Positions 63,904 through 64,000 of a stretch of 64,000 nt of DNA are shown one piece after another (position 1 is the stretch's first letter; every line of letters begins with the position of its first letter). The DNA comes from Halothermothrix sp. (GTDB lineage: Bacteria > Bacillota > Halanaerobiia > DY22613), in contig JAENYK010000015.1 in NCBI GenBank assembly GCA_016841825.1, positions 23,729-87,728 of the forward strand. The letters are read 5' to 3'. The translations under genes and the position numbers were made by a program. Under the pieces are notes generated by a model, which saw only the letters and a list, made by a program, of their open reading frames with translations, did no database searches and was not told the origin of the DNA.

Positions 63904-64000
63904 CCCCTAAGGAATTTGGACAGCCAGTACGTATATGATATAATTAAATATCAACGGAGATAGAGTAACCTTTCCCATGTACATGGTAAGAGAAATTCAT
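63904..64000 (+). other. Probable further IS end, cut by the window edge
   Basis: The text after the break (ccccctaaggaatttggacag) looks like the terminus of another insertion sequence. ATGTACATGGTAAGAGAAATTC at the edge may be its first codons (MYMVREIH). Too little is visible to name a family. Confidence 0.3.

Noticed and set aside
1..64000. tRNA or rRNA genes and CRISPR arrays
   Set aside because: No cloverleaf, rRNA or regularly spaced short repeat was noticed on reading; the only large repeats are the NRPS modules, IS copies and leader elements.

Overview
The window comes from a low-GC, probably anaerobic member of the Bacillota. Gene order and protein style fit the Halanaerobiales/Clostridia range, but the species cannot be fixed from sequence alone. 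Three zones follow one another.

Zone 1 (1-19.7 kb) is conserved chromosome. A leftward operon-like run reads priA, def, fmt, a DUF116 gene, a YugP-type protease, rsmB, rlmN, an FHA gene, a PP2C phosphatase and the PASTA kinase prkC, which leaves the window at base 1. Upstream lie a flippase-like membrane protein, metK under a clear SAM-I riboswitch, sfsA and lgt. The 5' leaders of lgt and the flippase gene carry two copies of the same ~145-149 nt structured element. A rightward ABC transporter operon follows: substrate-binding protein and two permeases, with no ATPase gene.

Zone 2 (19.7-27.4 kb) holds an unrecognised membrane protein, then a field of decayed insertion sequences (IS3-like, IS5-like, an IS1634/IS4-like scrap, a MITE-like inverted repeat, IS1380). 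An MFS exporter gene sits among them.

Zone 3 (27.37-61.7 kb) is a large leftward nonribosomal peptide synthetase (NRPS) locus. Reading order is: a 151-residue condensation-like small protein with a docking-like tail; a stand-alone cobalamin-type radical SAM protein (PhpK-like); a 2073-residue synthetase; a 5704-residue synthetase with five complete modules; and a third synthetase of about 2738 residues that is cut off inside its last adenylation domain where an IS1380 end begins. The most unusual object is in the 2073-residue protein. Its Asn-type adenylation domain is split between core motifs A2 and A3 by about 540 residues holding a radical SAM domain followed by a B12-binding-like domain, the reverse of the usual order and looking like a circular permutation. 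The truncated last adenylation domain of the third synthetase is a close relative without the insert. In the 5704-residue protein, two consecutive Glu-type A-T-C units are encoded by a 3.08 kb tandem repeat that reads as identical.

By hand-read specificity codes, colinear assembly would give (D-Asn, possibly modified)-Glu-Glu-Ser-(Orn/Lys)-Orn-Asn-(Asn-like), then a broken module. No thioesterase, MbtH-like protein or phosphopantetheinyl transferase is visible. A full IS1380 copy with a 5-bp target duplication lies on the right of the locus and IS1380 fragments lie on the left. IS5-like ends in opposite orientation lie outside those.
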